The notes beneath the pieces are model-generated. The model saw only the letters and a program-made list of their open reading frames with translations. It had not been told where the DNA came from and ran no database searches. A program made the position numbers and the translations under genes. DNA of 64,000 nucleotides from Selaginella tamariscina (taxonomy: Eukaryota; Streptophyta; Lycopodiopsida; Selaginellales; Selaginellaceae), in contig PUQB01000020.1 of assembly GCA_003024785.1 (NCBI GenBank), positions 434,001 to 498,000 of the forward strand, in the 5' to 3' direction. Below are positions 11,677 through 24,932 of the stretch, in pieces (positions within the stretch are counted from its first letter, which is position 1; each line of letters begins with the position of its first letter).

Positions 11677-14600
11677 ATGTCCACTAATCAAGTGAAGGCG
11701 GATCCAATCGAATCTCAGCACAGGAGAGGCGGCAGAGGAGGTGCGGCTCATCGGGGACAATCTTCAGGAAAGGGTGGAGGCGGCTCTGGAGCAGCCCTCA
11801 TTCTAATCACCCAGCTCCTACTCGTCCTGCAAATACTGGCGGTCGCCGGTAAGTGTCTACACACACTTAGTACCGTATTAGAATAGTTTATAATCTGGTG
11901 TTCTTCAGGAAAACAAATGGACATGGACAAGCTTGGTACTTTCCAAATGCTGCAAATGGCGGGGAGCCAATTTTGCAACCTGCTCATCGACCGCAACAAG
12001 TTACTGGTGAGTTTTTATATCGAGAATGTGTGTTTATGCAAACATATGACCTGTATATGTACAGGTAATGTTGCGGGTCCGTCACCTAGGCGTCCTGCTC
12101 AACAGAACGATACCCCACCTGTGAAACAAACTGTTCCACCCGTTGCTAGTACTCCGGAAAGGCCTCAACCAGGTAAGTTTATATCAAATGTATATATATA
12201 CATACACGTATATATGTTTGGATTGAATTAACCTCGGCTTGAAGATGCAGGAAGGGCCAGCGGACAACAAATGTTCCAATTCGGGAGTGTGAGTCCTGGT
12301 TTTGGACACAATGCGCCCATGCAGGTATTATTATGTATATTTTCTTTCCCAACGGTTTTTTGATGGCCTTCGATTTCATAGTTTCCAGCACGGACAACTT
12401 CAGCGCCGCCCAACCTTGACGAACAGAAGCGGGAGCAGGTACTGTTTTGTTTCTTGTCAGATGCAGATGTTTGTACTACATAAGAACATTATATACTATA
12501 CTGTATCTACTTACTTAATATGACTCCTATGATCAGGCTCAATTTGAAGCTTCACGAGCTTCGAAGCATATGCCAGTGCTTCCACATGGACCTGTCTTAG
12601 ATCATCCCAACCATCTGACGGCTCCACTGCCGCCGCCACAACCACCGTTGGGTCGTCCTGTCATACCGATTCCAATGCAAGTGGTAGCCTCTCAATCACA
12701 GGGCACTATTCCACAGTCTTTGCAGCCTCCTGTTCTGCAACATGGTATGTGGGTGCATGTGTTATTACAACCTGTTTTACTTAGCTTCGAGCATATCGGA
12801 TTGCATGTTTATTCACAAATATGTTTTGATTCATGTGCATACGTAGAAGTCTCTTATTTATGCTGTGTGCGTATATGCATGTATTGTATGATTCATAAAG
12901 TAGTTTCAGGAGCAGGACATATTGTGCAGCCAAGTTACTCGCAGACTGCAAAGTTCCAACATCCACCCCCTAATTGCATCACAAGTAGCAACTCCAATGG
13001 TCGGGGCTCCTCATATTGCTCATCAGATGCCTCTGGTTTCTGGAGCATATGGTTTTCAACCTCGCCCCAGTAAGGCTATACAGATCGTTAATCCTGAGAC
13101 TCAGGAAGTTCTGAGGTTTGACAAGAGTGACGCTCGTCCTCCTGTTGCTAGAGTGCAGTCAAGGCCAATTCCATTTGCAGGTGTCTTTCTAACTTGATCC
13201 TCTCTCTCTCTGTCGTGTCTCTCCCCCACCATATATCTCTATGTTTGAATTTGCACACACACACAATCACGCAGATATACTACACATATGTGTTAGAGTA
13301 TATTTTATGTATTTATTATGCTCTGGTACTAAATGTATAGCATATACAGTACCTCTTTGAATCAAACTTATCCATTAGTTAATGCTAGTTCATTAACATA
13401 GTGCTGTAACCGTAGTTACCAGATATTGTTTCCGTGGCAGGTGGTCCTCAGTTAAATCACTATTCTTCACAACCAACTCCATTTTCGACAACAGGAACAC
13501 CGTATTTCCCCAAACAGTACGGAGACTCCCCGTTACGTGTATGGACCTTCTCCCGGCGCAGTCCCGTACACTCGTGGATTCGCAGGCAGTATCTGTAAGC
13601 TCCCCGGTAGTACCACTTCCTCTGGCTGTCCATCCAGAAAAGGATTCTGCAGAACGACCTAGAGGTACGGTATAGTTGATCATTATTTATGTATGTATGC
13701 ATGGCGAAACGAATTTACGTACCCAGACATTCAAGTTCTTGTTCCGACTCCCATGGTTGACGTATCTGCTCCTACTCCCATGGTTGATGTATCCGCTCCA
13801 ACTCCCGTGATTGACGAGGCTAAGAGTGATGAAGCTGAAAGTGACAATACGCATGTTTCTGTTCCTACCGAAGAGACGGCTGTTGAGCCCGTGCTCTCCC
13901 CTAAAACTGTATGTATATGTCCGTTTGTTAGTTTAATTTAACTGTATATAATGGATACACAATATTTACTATATTCATCCATGTGTCTGCATTGTCTGTA
14001 TGTTTGCGTGTATGTGTATGTATAGCGCATAATCACAAGTGTGATGTGTGGGCATACGTTGCGTGGTCAGGTCTCAGAGTTGTATGTAGATGCAAAATAT
14101 CTCGTATTATAGGCACCTAAAGTTTGACTCTTTTGGAGCTCTCGTGATTACTTAGTTAATTAAGTAATATGGATTTGCTGTATAAATGTATGCATTATTG
14201 CAGGAAGCGAAGCCATCGGATGATTTAAGGCCACCCTCGGAAATTGAGGAACCCAAAGCTAAGACAGAGAGTGGGGAGGAGCAGATGGAAAGTACGCAGG
14301 ACATTCCAATCGAGGTCAGAATCATCAGCGAGCTTGAATCTGTTCCTGTTTCAGAAGCGCCTGAAATGCCCATTGGAGATTCTAGTCCGAACGAAGAAGG
14401 TATGCATACTTGCATCTGTATATAACTACTGTCTTATATTTACATAACGTTCTGCACATGGCACTTTTATCTAGACATGCCAAATATGTGCATACTAAAG
14501 TTAGGTATAAATAGTTACTATGCTTTACTTTGTCTCGTATCCTTACGTCTCATACATGATCAATAATAGGTATGGCTTTAATTATGGCCAACATAACATA

Positions 14601-17600
14601 TACTACTGAGTTTGTCGAAAATCTTCACTAAGAGACAAACATACTCATTAGTACTTACTGGATTTTCAATACTCTTCGTAGTTGCAATTGTGGATGAAAA
14701 GCCAGTTGGTAGTGATCCTTCAGCGGAGGAAAAGAGTGAGGAACAGCAACAGCAGCAAGTAAAGGAATCACGGTATGCAATTTACTCTTTCGTCCACTGT
14801 GTGCTATTATTCTATTGTAATATTATCACGACTCGTATATTCATAAAATGTATTAATGTGTTTAGACAATGATATAAATACATGCAATATAAAAATTCAT
14901 GTTGTATATATATGTTTTCCTCGGTATAACTCATGTTGTATATATATGTTTTCCTATATCGTATATTGAGATGTCTGTTTATTAAATATGCATTGCGTAT
15001 CCAAATACACAGATTATACCTTTCAAATATTTCTGTGCAGCACGACCAACAACCAGAGTTAGTCGTGGAAGTGAAGCAGGGAAACAAAAAGAAGAACAAA
15101 AAGAAACTTCTTGCAAAAGCCGATGCTGCGGGAACAACTGCGGATCTCTACAACGCCTATAAGGCCCCCGATGAAAAGAAGCTGGAGGTTCGTAAACATA
15201 TTTGTAAACTATACTTAATTCTTGATTAATTATGAAAGAATGAATTATGCTATAGCATAACGTTTCTAATTATTCATCTGCCTTACATACTTAATGTGCT
15301 ATGTAGGTAAAGCCAGTGGAGCAACAGCCGCAGGTACAACAGGAGGTAGATATCGTGAAGCCAGAAAAGAAGCCTACAGTCCGTGAACAGGCTCCAAAGG
15401 AGTTAGAAGACTGGGAAGATGCTGCGGATTTGCCTACTCCGTCTCCAAAATCAACTGGAAAGGTACTCGTATTTGTTACATGTGTTTCGTATAAAGCAAA
15501 GAGGATGCATGTTCATATGTAAATATTACATATTTAACATAATCACGAGGACGTTCTATTACTATAGTCTCGCTGAATATCTATTACGCTTGCAGGCTGC
15601 GTGCAGAGGATATATATGTCTAGAAAATAACAATATCTGTATGTACTGTGAGATCACCCGTGCACACGTATTTATATATTAGATATTTTCAAAAGTTAGA
15701 TTGTGAGTTATGTGTTTAATGAACTGAACTTTCAATGCCAGAACGCTGACATATCGACGTTGAAAAGATACACACGGGACTTTTTACTCACTTGCCGGGA
15801 TCAGAACGTGACATTACCTGCGGATTTTGAAAGGCGTCCGGAAATGGAAATTATTTTAATTCCACTATCGGATATGGGGTATGCATATCTATACATCATA
15901 TTTCTTACGTCTATATTGTAAATTATATCTTCTGTTTATATTATTGTAAACCTAATAAACATGTCCTAATTGTGCATTTGTATGTCCATAAGAAAATTGT
16001 GTGCATGTACACAGATAGTCGTAGTGTGTTATGTATGTATGAGTATCTATATGATCCTGTATATATTGTAATATGTGAGAAGTACACACTCGCACATATG
16101 TACATAATATGTATATATATAGGTTTCTGTTGTAACTTGTTCCTGTTATAGTGGTGTCAGAGGAGGTGGCGGCTCAATGAGACGAGGACCCGATGACGAT
16201 AGATGGAATAAATCGGCTATGAGTCCGCGGCCTCAGGACGTCCGAGTTGATGGCATGGGTCCCATGGGATTCAGGCCTGGTGGCATATCCCCAGGAATGC
16301 GGTTTCCTTCCCCTATGATGTCACTCCCTCACATGGTTCCTCCTCGTGGCGCTGACGCCCTCAGCTGGGTTCATGGGAAAGGTGCGTGCGTGCTTTACAT
16401 ACCTGCATCATTCTTAATTGTACATTTAATCAAACATACATTTAGCCATATATCACTTTAGAAGGCATTGAGTACATAACTACATAACTTCATTGAGTGA
16501 TTAGTTTGTACATATCGCCTTCAGGGTAGCTTGCTCTAAACAGATTGCTATAAATACTCTTTAGTATAATTCTTAAGTTTGGAATACTAGCATAGTGATT
16601 AGATTCATTAAACCTAGTTATAACTGTACAGGTTTGATCCCATCGCCGCATACTTCACTACCAGCAATGCACAAAGCAGCGAACCGATACGAAATAGGCA
16701 AAATTTCAGATGAAGAGGAAGCCAAGAAAAGACAAGTGAAGGGAATCCTCAACAAGCTAACACCTCAAAACTTCGAAAAACTTTTTGATCAGGTGAGTAT
16801 ATCTGTACAAATGTGTTTTTGTTTGTGTGTATTTTTCTTAAAACTACTGATATGAGTATTTAAAACATATTGTATAGCTGAGCTTAGCACTGAAGGCATA
16901 CTTTACTACAGTTACGTAATTTATATTACACTACATATCATACTTCAAAATGTGGATAAGTAAATGATCGACTGAAATAGTACACGTTTTCTGAATTATA
17001 AATGGTAAAACGTATTGTTCTTATACAGGTCCAGGAGTTGGGTATCGAAACAGCAGCTACACTAAGTGGGGTCATTTCTCAAATCTTCGACAAAGCAATT
17101 ATGGAGCCAACTTTCTGTGAAACGTACGCTCGGTTCTGTGTTCAACTCTCGGTTGCATTGCCTGAGTTCACTGGGGAGGGTGAGAAAGTCACGTTTAAGC
17201 GTTTGCTGCTAAATAAGTGTCAGGAGGAGTTTGAGCGTGGGAAAAGAGAGGAGGAAGAAGCAGGTATTGCACTTACACATTAATATCCATAATATAATAT
17301 AGTTGCTATGTTCTGTATAGCATTATTACACACACACACACACAGAGCAGTATTTATATATTGAAGTAATTTCTCTAATCTGATATATAATGCAATATCA
17401 CGTGAACAGTATGTATATTTATATATGTAGCTTAGCTGAACCCAGTAAATGAACTTAGCAGATCAGGCATTATATACCTGTGTGATAGGGCACAACTATT
17501 ATAATGGTTAATACATATGAGTATACTTTTTTACAGAGAAAATAGAGGAAGACGGGGTGAGCTTCACACCGGAAGAAAGAGAGACCAAGAGAGTGAAAGC

Positions 17601-20600
17601 ACGGAGGAGGATGCTTGGGAATATCCGTTTCATTGGGGAGCTTTACAAGAACAGCATGCTAACGGAGCGTATTATGCACCAGTGTATCAAGACATTGCTC
17701 GGGGAATATCAGAATCCAGACGAGGAAGACGTTGAAGCTCTCTGCAAACTTATGACCACGATTGGACACCTTATTGATCATACCAAGGCTAAGGCCCACA
17801 TGGATGCATACTTTGCTAGGTATACTCTGTGTGCGTGTTTAGATATCTACACATGTATAAGATTATATATTGACACACACTATATAATGCCTACAATGCT
17901 TACAGGATATTGGAGCTTTCTAATAACCAGAAGCTGCCTTCGAGACTTCGATTTGCCCTCAGGGATGTCCTCGATCTACGGAGGAATGATTGGCAGCAGC
18001 GGAGGAAGGTGGAAGGTATGATTTATATGTGTATGCATGCATGTGTATCGGAACTATCCTTGTGTTAGGTGTAGTAAATACCCATTTTATACATTGCGCC
18101 TATATGAGAGAGAGAGAGAGACTTTATGTGGAATTCTATTTTGCGAATATAAGAGTAGTAGATGCGGTACATGCAATACTACATGATACATAAATACTTA
18201 CCGTATGTTCAGGTCCGAAGAAGATCGAGGAGGTGCATAGGGATGCACATCAGGAGAGATTAGCGCAAACGTCAAGTAGGGACAGCAGATTCTCTCGAGG
18301 TGGCAGCTCAAACAGGAGGAATATGCCCCCGCCTTCTCCCACTGGCTTATCACCTATGGGAGGACGAATGCAAAACCGGTTCATGCAGGATGTGCGTAAG
18401 GATGAAAGCTTTATCATGGATTCAAGGGCCATGCCGATGCCTATGCAACACCGGCCGACTGACGAGTTCACTTTTGTACCCCAGGTAATGTAATATATTG
18501 CAGTTAAGTTTAACTACATACCTGTTCTCTTTAATGCATCAATAAAGCAAACATACATTTGCTATAACGCACGCACACAAACACATGTGTCGCTCATATT
18601 AACGAGTAGCTATATAAATGCGAATATAATATGCTATATAGATATATCATTTGGAAGCACCTCATATAAAGTTACTAATGTATAACCATATATATATATA
18701 TATATATATATATGATCAGGGAGGACTTGGGAGGGGTCCGATGCGAGGTCCACCTGGTTCCTCTTCACGAAACGTGTTGGGGGATATCCCGTCAAAAATG
18801 GATTATAAACGGCCTGGTACAGCTCCGAATTTGGACAGAGGATACGGAAGGTATGTAAACATAGTAATTTATACTCCACAGTGTACTTCAGAAGTATAGA
18901 GTGAAAAGGGAGCTCGTATAATATCTGTACTTGTATATTCATTGTATTGGTTTGCAGCAGGGAAGAGATAGGAAGAACGGCAAGTGGGTTCAGTCCTGCG
19001 GAGAGGCCTCTGCCTGGTTCTCGAAGTTTGGAGCGTTCTGCTAGTGATCGTTTAGCTGGGTATACTTCGATGACTGAGAGACCAGTACACCTCCTACACC
19101 CGTTGCTACTCGGCCTTCTCAGCCTCCGTTGTCTGAAGAACAGCTGAAAGAGTACTTTGGCTATTCAGGAGTATTACAGGTACTGACACAATGTATCTAT
19201 ACGCACATAAACACACACAAGGATACAAACGTACATGTGTGTATATATGGTATAAATATAAGATACAGCCCTGTAAGCGTGCACATGCAATCCTAGATTT
19301 ATCAATACACATGAACTTACATCTTTTCTGTAGTGCGAGGGATATGAAGGAGGCAGTGCAATGCGTTGAGGAGTTAAAAAGGCCGGATTATCACACCACA
19401 ATGATATCACAGTGGGTATTGGATTCTTTTGAGAGGAAAGACGTGGAGAGGGATTTGCTTGTTAAGCTGCTTAAGCATCTACGCTCCGCTTCAGGACCGT
19501 TGACTCATGATCAATTGCTAGATGGGTATGTGTTTGCTGCGTGTATATTCCATATATATTATAGAATATAGAATCTATATACTCAGTGTTCTTTTATTTT
19601 GTAGCTTTGCATTGGTTATCTCTGTGTTTGAAGATACCGTGATGGATGTGCCAAAAGCAGCAGATTACTTGGGAAGCATCATGGGGAAATTGGTTGCGGA
19701 TGAGGTATGTGCTTCTCTAAGTTTGTCATAAGCTTACATATATTGTTTATGTACGTACATGCATACATATACTAGTGTTAAATATTCCGACTGTAATAAT
19801 ACACATTCATGTGATATGCACATATCCATATGTTACATTGTGCATACGCTAAAAATTGCAAGGTACGTACATGATATACTGATTGGATCGTATATGTTTG
19901 TGTATGGATGATTGTATGTCATGGGTACGTATAGGTGTATTACATGGGCGTCTGGGCGTTTGACATGTATATGCAGGTTTTGCCGTTAGTTGAAGTTAGC
20001 AAACTTGTAAAGGAGGAGAACTTGTTAGGAAGCAGAGATGCTATAAACATTTTTGGTGCTGTTTTGGACACGATACGCAAAGAAAAGAGCGAAGAGCATA
20101 TGCTTGAACTTTACCGGGCATCTGAAGTGAATATTCGAGAGTTTATATCCCCCCAACCCGGGGAGGTTGACAACTATTTGAAACGAAAGAACCTTCATGT
20201 CTTGAACCCGGTCGTATGCTGGTTCATACATCCACACGTGCGTGTAATGTATTTGATTCGTAGCTTAAGTGTTTGAAATACTAAAATGTGACTCTAGTTA
20301 GACGGGATTTTCATTGAATATACATATATGACATGAACTTATGTAGTTGAGAGTTGAGAGATACAGGATCAAATTGCAAGTCTAGGTTCATTTACTGCAT
20401 GTGGGTATACACGATGTAAAATATTATACATACATAAACACACAACATATGTTTTATAACTATGCACTCAAATGGTATGAATACAGATTTCTCCGGTGGA
20501 GGCCTACATAAACCAGGCGTTTTGAGAGCAATCTGCCGGTGCCGGAAATTCTGAAGTGGCTGGAGGTTTGTACGCGTGTTTGTATGTCCGTGTATTTGTA

Positions 20601-22270
20601 TGTGACGTTACGTTAGAGCTTTATTGTATGTTGTAAGTGTGTATTGTTATAGTATAATCTATATGCGTTATATATAATATATATATATATATATATATTA
20701 GTATTATCTCCTATTTCACACAATGATTTGTATATTCAGACCAATGCTGCATCCTTGTTCACAACTCCTGAGTTTCTTCGCATATTGATGTCCAAGGTTT
20801 TGGATCATACAGTGCGTCCTCTTCCGTCTGGTGACTATGAGGTATTCGTTTAGTATAGCTAAAGATTATTTAATAGGAGAATTACCCTCTAGTATTAGGT
20901 AGTTCTGAAAATCCCCAAGCTTGCCTCTTAATAACACACACGAAACCTACTTGTAATATTGTTTGGTTATATATATTATGTACCATTTACCATTATAAAT
21001 GAAGTATTTTATTATTAAATTTTAATATATAATTCCCAAATTGGCAATTGTATAATACTAGAGGGTCAGTTTGATCATTATCCTACTTAATATCTGCTAT
21101 TCATATATTCAATTGAGTTCTTGATTTGTTAATGGGCTCTCTCCTTCTCTCTCTCAAACACGCACTCATCCATGGTTGTATCAGGTTGCTCTCAAAGGAA
21201 GAACAAGGAAGTACTCCAATCTTCTGAAGACGGTGATTACGGGTAATTCAAAAGTTACGGCTGCAAGTCACAGACAATGTCAGTAACCTGTATTAAATAT
21301 GCAGTATATACGTACTTTACCTAGATAATATAGTTGAGTTGTATACATATGTATTTATAAAGTGTGTGTGTGTGTGTTTTCTGACATATACCTTTGTTGT
21401 TCTGTTTTTAGATATTGTAGCTATTCAGCAATTTGCACATGCCCACGGTCATCCGAGCGGTCTAATGACAGCTTTGTTCGACAATTTTTACACTGACGAG
21501 GTTTGCTTTTGTTATTATTACATTAGTATTTTGAACAGTTAATGTTTATACGGTTTGATTGCCTATAATCGGAAAATACGTGCTTGGATATAGTTTGACT
21601 GTTGCATGTGTGTATACGCACACTCAGTCATTATCTTAATATCATGTATGATAGGTATCCCGTATACAATGTATGATTTTTTCTCGTTTGAATGCAGGTC
21701 ATCCCGGAGATTGCTTTCGTAAAATGGCAGGACGATGTGAATGACACAACACCCGGAAGGGAGCAGGTAACAGTGACCTTATTGTTTAGTAAATCATTTG
21801 TGTATATATTTAACTTCTGTACATATATACATATATATACACACATATTGTTTAGGTTTACGCATGCACACAATATATCGTGTAGCACATGTATATAAGC
21901 TTACAACTGAATATACAAATCTCGTCAGAATCAGACGATATGAATATTCATCACTACAAATTAATTATAATTTTATTCATGCGTCTGGCATATGCACTTC
22001 TGTATGCATGTACCACATGTATATAATATAACTCAAGCCGTATCATGGTACATAGTACTATGTATATATAGTTAGTTCACTTATGGAGCATGTGTTACGA
22101 GCTCGTAACATATGCATTATACTATGTGTATGTGTTTGATGTGTATACTGTATGTGTATATGGTTCACTTATGTACATGTGGTGTATAACTGAGTATAAC
22201 TGCAGGCAATACGGGAGGTGGAAAGTGGCTAAAGTGGTTGGCGGAGGCACCCGAGGAAAGCGATGACTAG
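11677..22270 (+). CDS. EIF4G: Translation initiation factor eIF4G with MIF4G, MA3 and W2 (HEAT-3) domains
   Basis: eIF4G is the cytosolic scaffold that joins cap-binding eIF4E, helicase eIF4A and eIF3. The gene spans about 26 exons. The start [10 protein letters not shown] resembles plant eIF4G starts. Further along are [10 protein letters not shown] with [12 protein letters not shown], then [15 protein letters not shown] at about 15120-15165. The eIF4E-binding box RYTRDFLL (YxxxxL-phi) is at about 15757. MIF4G covers about 16670-18010 ([18 protein letters not shown]) and MA3 about 19150-20200 ([31 protein letters not shown]). A C-terminal W2/HEAT-3 domain spans about 20486-22270, including [23 protein letters not shown] and the end [14 protein letters not shown]. 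Single-base frame slips lie near 11795, 12966, 13508, 13577, 19083, 19150, 20520 and 22227; no substitution stops were seen. Angiosperm eIF4G is reported to lack HEAT-3. The product is certain; whether the gene is intact is not. Confidence 0.9.
13727..13812 (+). repeat. Short in-frame tandem repeat in the eIF4G N-terminal region
   Basis: The exon encodes PTPMVDVSA twice, then a variant PTPVID, from a 27-nt tandem unit. It lies in the disordered N-terminal half before the eIF4E-binding box and is probably a neutral length polymorphism. Confidence 0.6.
20872..21095. mobile_element. MITE-like inverted-repeat element in an eIF4G intron
   Basis: ACCCTCTAGTATTA at about 20884 is answered by its exact reverse complement TAATACTAGAGGGT at about 21054. 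Outside these, TAATAGGAGAATT and ATTATCCTACTTAAT extend the inverted similarity with gaps. The interior is AT-rich and non-coding. The size of about 220 bp and the intronic location fit a miniature inverted-repeat transposable element. The family is not identified. Confidence 0.45.
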
Positions 22271-23189
22271 TTTTTTCTTTTAACATTTTAATAGTGTAGG
22301 AGGATTAGACATTCGCATGTTGCGGGACTCCTCTGTACAGATTGAAAAGAGGCCAAAAACAAACAGGCACATTTCATCCGCATATTACACGCACGCACGC
22401 ACACACACACACACGCACATTCACACACCATTACCATTTGTTGAATAACATGCTTAAGAAAGAGTTTTTATTAAATAAATAATTTAAATATGCTTAATTA
22501 TATATGTTAAATATAATATTAAATACTTATATACATATGTGATTTAAATTTATCATCACATATTTAAGTAAAAAGAAAAGTAATAAACTAGCATTTGATA
22601 AAGCACCACTAAGTAATCAAATATAGTTAAATTAAAAAACATTAAATACACTGGAATTTTATATCTCATTAAATATTTAAAATATTTATATACGTATGTT
22701 CAATATTACATATATTAATAATAAACTAAAAAGACATTATTAATATAAATAAATATTAAAATATTTTATACACATTGATATTTATATCTCATTTTTAAAC
22801 TTGACATCACTGTAAAATGCCAAAAATAAATAAATGCTTAAATTAATTAATAAATAAATGTTAAACACATATTTATACGTATATGTATATATGTATCTTT
22901 GCAGATGGGCAATTGTCAAGGATGTAAGGATGGCTCACTACGTGATTGATTGTAACTTCTTCGATGATCAGCTTCTCGAGTGAGTGTGTGTGTGTGTGTC
23001 ATGTATATATATATATATAGAGAGAGAGAGGACAGAACTGCTAAGCGCAGCAAGCATTATCGTTTGGATTTGAATTAGAAAATGAAGGTACGTTGTTATT
23101 AGGGAGGATGGAGGTTGGTCATGTAGTGCATAGCCCAGAGACGAGCCAAGGAGCAACTATGTCAAGGATATTGACTGCGGAGCTGAAAA
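22271..23189. other. AT-rich intergenic DNA
   Basis: This holds the presumed eIF4G 3' UTR and flank, with (AC)n at 22389-22430, a (GT)n run at 22984-22999 and (TA)n/(GA)n at 23006-23029. No gene is seen. A short PPR-like upstream portion may begin near 23100. Confidence 0.5.
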
Positions 23190-24574
23190 ATGCGGAAATA
23201 GAAAAGACTTACATCAAGGGAAGCTGTTACACGCTAGTGCAATAGAATCGGGTTGTCACAAGAACACATACGTGGCCACTGCCTTGGTTTCCATGTATGC
23301 CAAATGCGGGTGCATGGAGGACGCCAGGACGCGTTCGAGAACATGATCCAGCGTGACGTGGTTAGTTGGTCCATCATGATCCTGGGATACTGGAGAATGG
23401 GGAGAGCTCTTTGGTTTGGACGTGTTTAACAGCATGGAGTGTGCACCAGATAAGTTTACATTTGTGCTGCACTGAAGGCTTGTGCAAGTCTGGCAGCTGA
23501 GGATAAGAAAGCTTCCTTAGAGAATGGATGAGAATTCACAGAGAAGCCGGGGAGCGTGGATTTCACAAAGACATATTTGTGGAAAACACCTTGATTGACA
23601 TGTATAGTAAATGCGGGTGCATGGTGCAGGCACGAGAATGTTTTCGAGAGCATGTTCCGCCACGATGTTGTTTCCTGGACTGCTTTGATACTTGGATACG
23701 TGGAGAATAGAGAGCTCGTGGCCTTGGAGTTGTTTAATAGAATGGACTGTGCGCCGAACCGCGTTACGTTTGTGGGTGTACTCAAGGCTTGTGGTAATCT
23801 AGGAGCAGTAGAAACTGGAGAGAAGATTCACGATCGAGTCCGTATGCTTGGATTAGAGAGGAACCAAATGGTGGCTACATCTCTGGTGGACTTTTATGGC
23901 AAATGTGGTAACATGGATGCAGCTAGAGATGTGTTGATCGGATGCAAGTGAAAGATATCGTGTGTTGGAATGCTCTTATTGGAGGTTACTGTTTGGTTGG
24001 TGATGCGTCTCAGGTGTTTACTCTGGTGAAGAAGATACAGATGGACAGTGTTACTATGCTGCTCGTACTTACAACGTGTACTCACGCGGGTATGGTGGAG
24101 GAAAGCTTGAAGTACTTCGAGTCTTTGTCGAGGTATGGTATTGTACCGACTGCGGAACACTATACGTGTATGGTGGGGATATTAGGAAGGGTGAACAGGT
24201 TGCAGAGGCGTTGTCGCTGGCAAGGAGGATGCCCTTTGAAGGTGGTAGTGTGTGGATGACTTTGTTAGGGCGTGTATGAAGTGGAGCAATCTGGAGATTG
24301 GCAAGGCTGCATTTCATGCAGTGGTGAGGGAGAACGACAAGGAGCAAGTGGCAGCTGCATATGTTTTGTGGGGAATATATATGAGAAGTTAGGCATGGAA
24401 AAGGAGGCCGAGTATATACAAACTGAAAGGATGAAGACAAGGGATCGGACTAAAGCGGGACGAACTTGGTGGTGTGATGCGGAAGGAAAGGTTGTGTATA
24501 GGTTCGTTTGGGAAGAGACTCAAAGTTAAGGTGGTAGAGAAACTAGAACATGTCCTGATGGATTATGGCACTTG

Positions 24575-24575
<1 letters not shown>
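23190..24575 (+). pseudogene. Frame-broken PLS-type PPR gene
   Basis: The sequence is clearly a PPR gene, but no single frame carries it. Fragments in order: NTYVATALVSMYAKCGCMEDAR (about 23267), AALKACASLAAED, NTLIDMYSKCGCMVQAR (about 23587), RHDVVSWTALILGYVEN (about 23665), NRVTFVGVLKACGNLGAVE, TSLVDFYGKCGNMDAARDV and DIVCWNALIGGYCLVGDA. The E-like end is HYTCMVGILGRVNRLQ ... RRMPFEGGSVWMTLLG. At least seven one-base shifts separate them, and in-frame stops follow near the end. No DYW domain is present. Unlike the PPR gene at 7-10 kb it shows no obvious introns in the readable part. The number of breaks favours a pseudogene, although neighbouring genes also show isolated slips that may be assembly errors. 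Confidence 0.8.
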
Positions 24576-24609
<34 letters not shown>

Positions 24610-24882
24610 TGTATCTATGTTTATAATAAACCCCATTATCATATATATACTCTTGTAACTCATATGTAGTTAAATTATAGTTTTTGCCACGGGGTTGTAA
24701 GTGGCAATTCAACATCATCACATTAATATATAAATAATGAACAACCCTAACAACCCTTAAGGTGCCAAGGTAACCTTGTATATTTTCTGCTCTAAACTGC
24801 TCTAAACATTAAAAATAATAAGGGTAATTAAGGCTAACTAAGGGTGATTAAGGGCAATAATTCTTTTATTATAGATAGCCTT

Positions 24883-24932
<50 letters not shown>

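Noticed and set aside
12570..13073. 167-codon ORF as one continuous protein
   Set aside because: It runs through an eIF4G intron and then a wrong frame; splicing at GTATGTGGG...TTTCAG gives the real protein.
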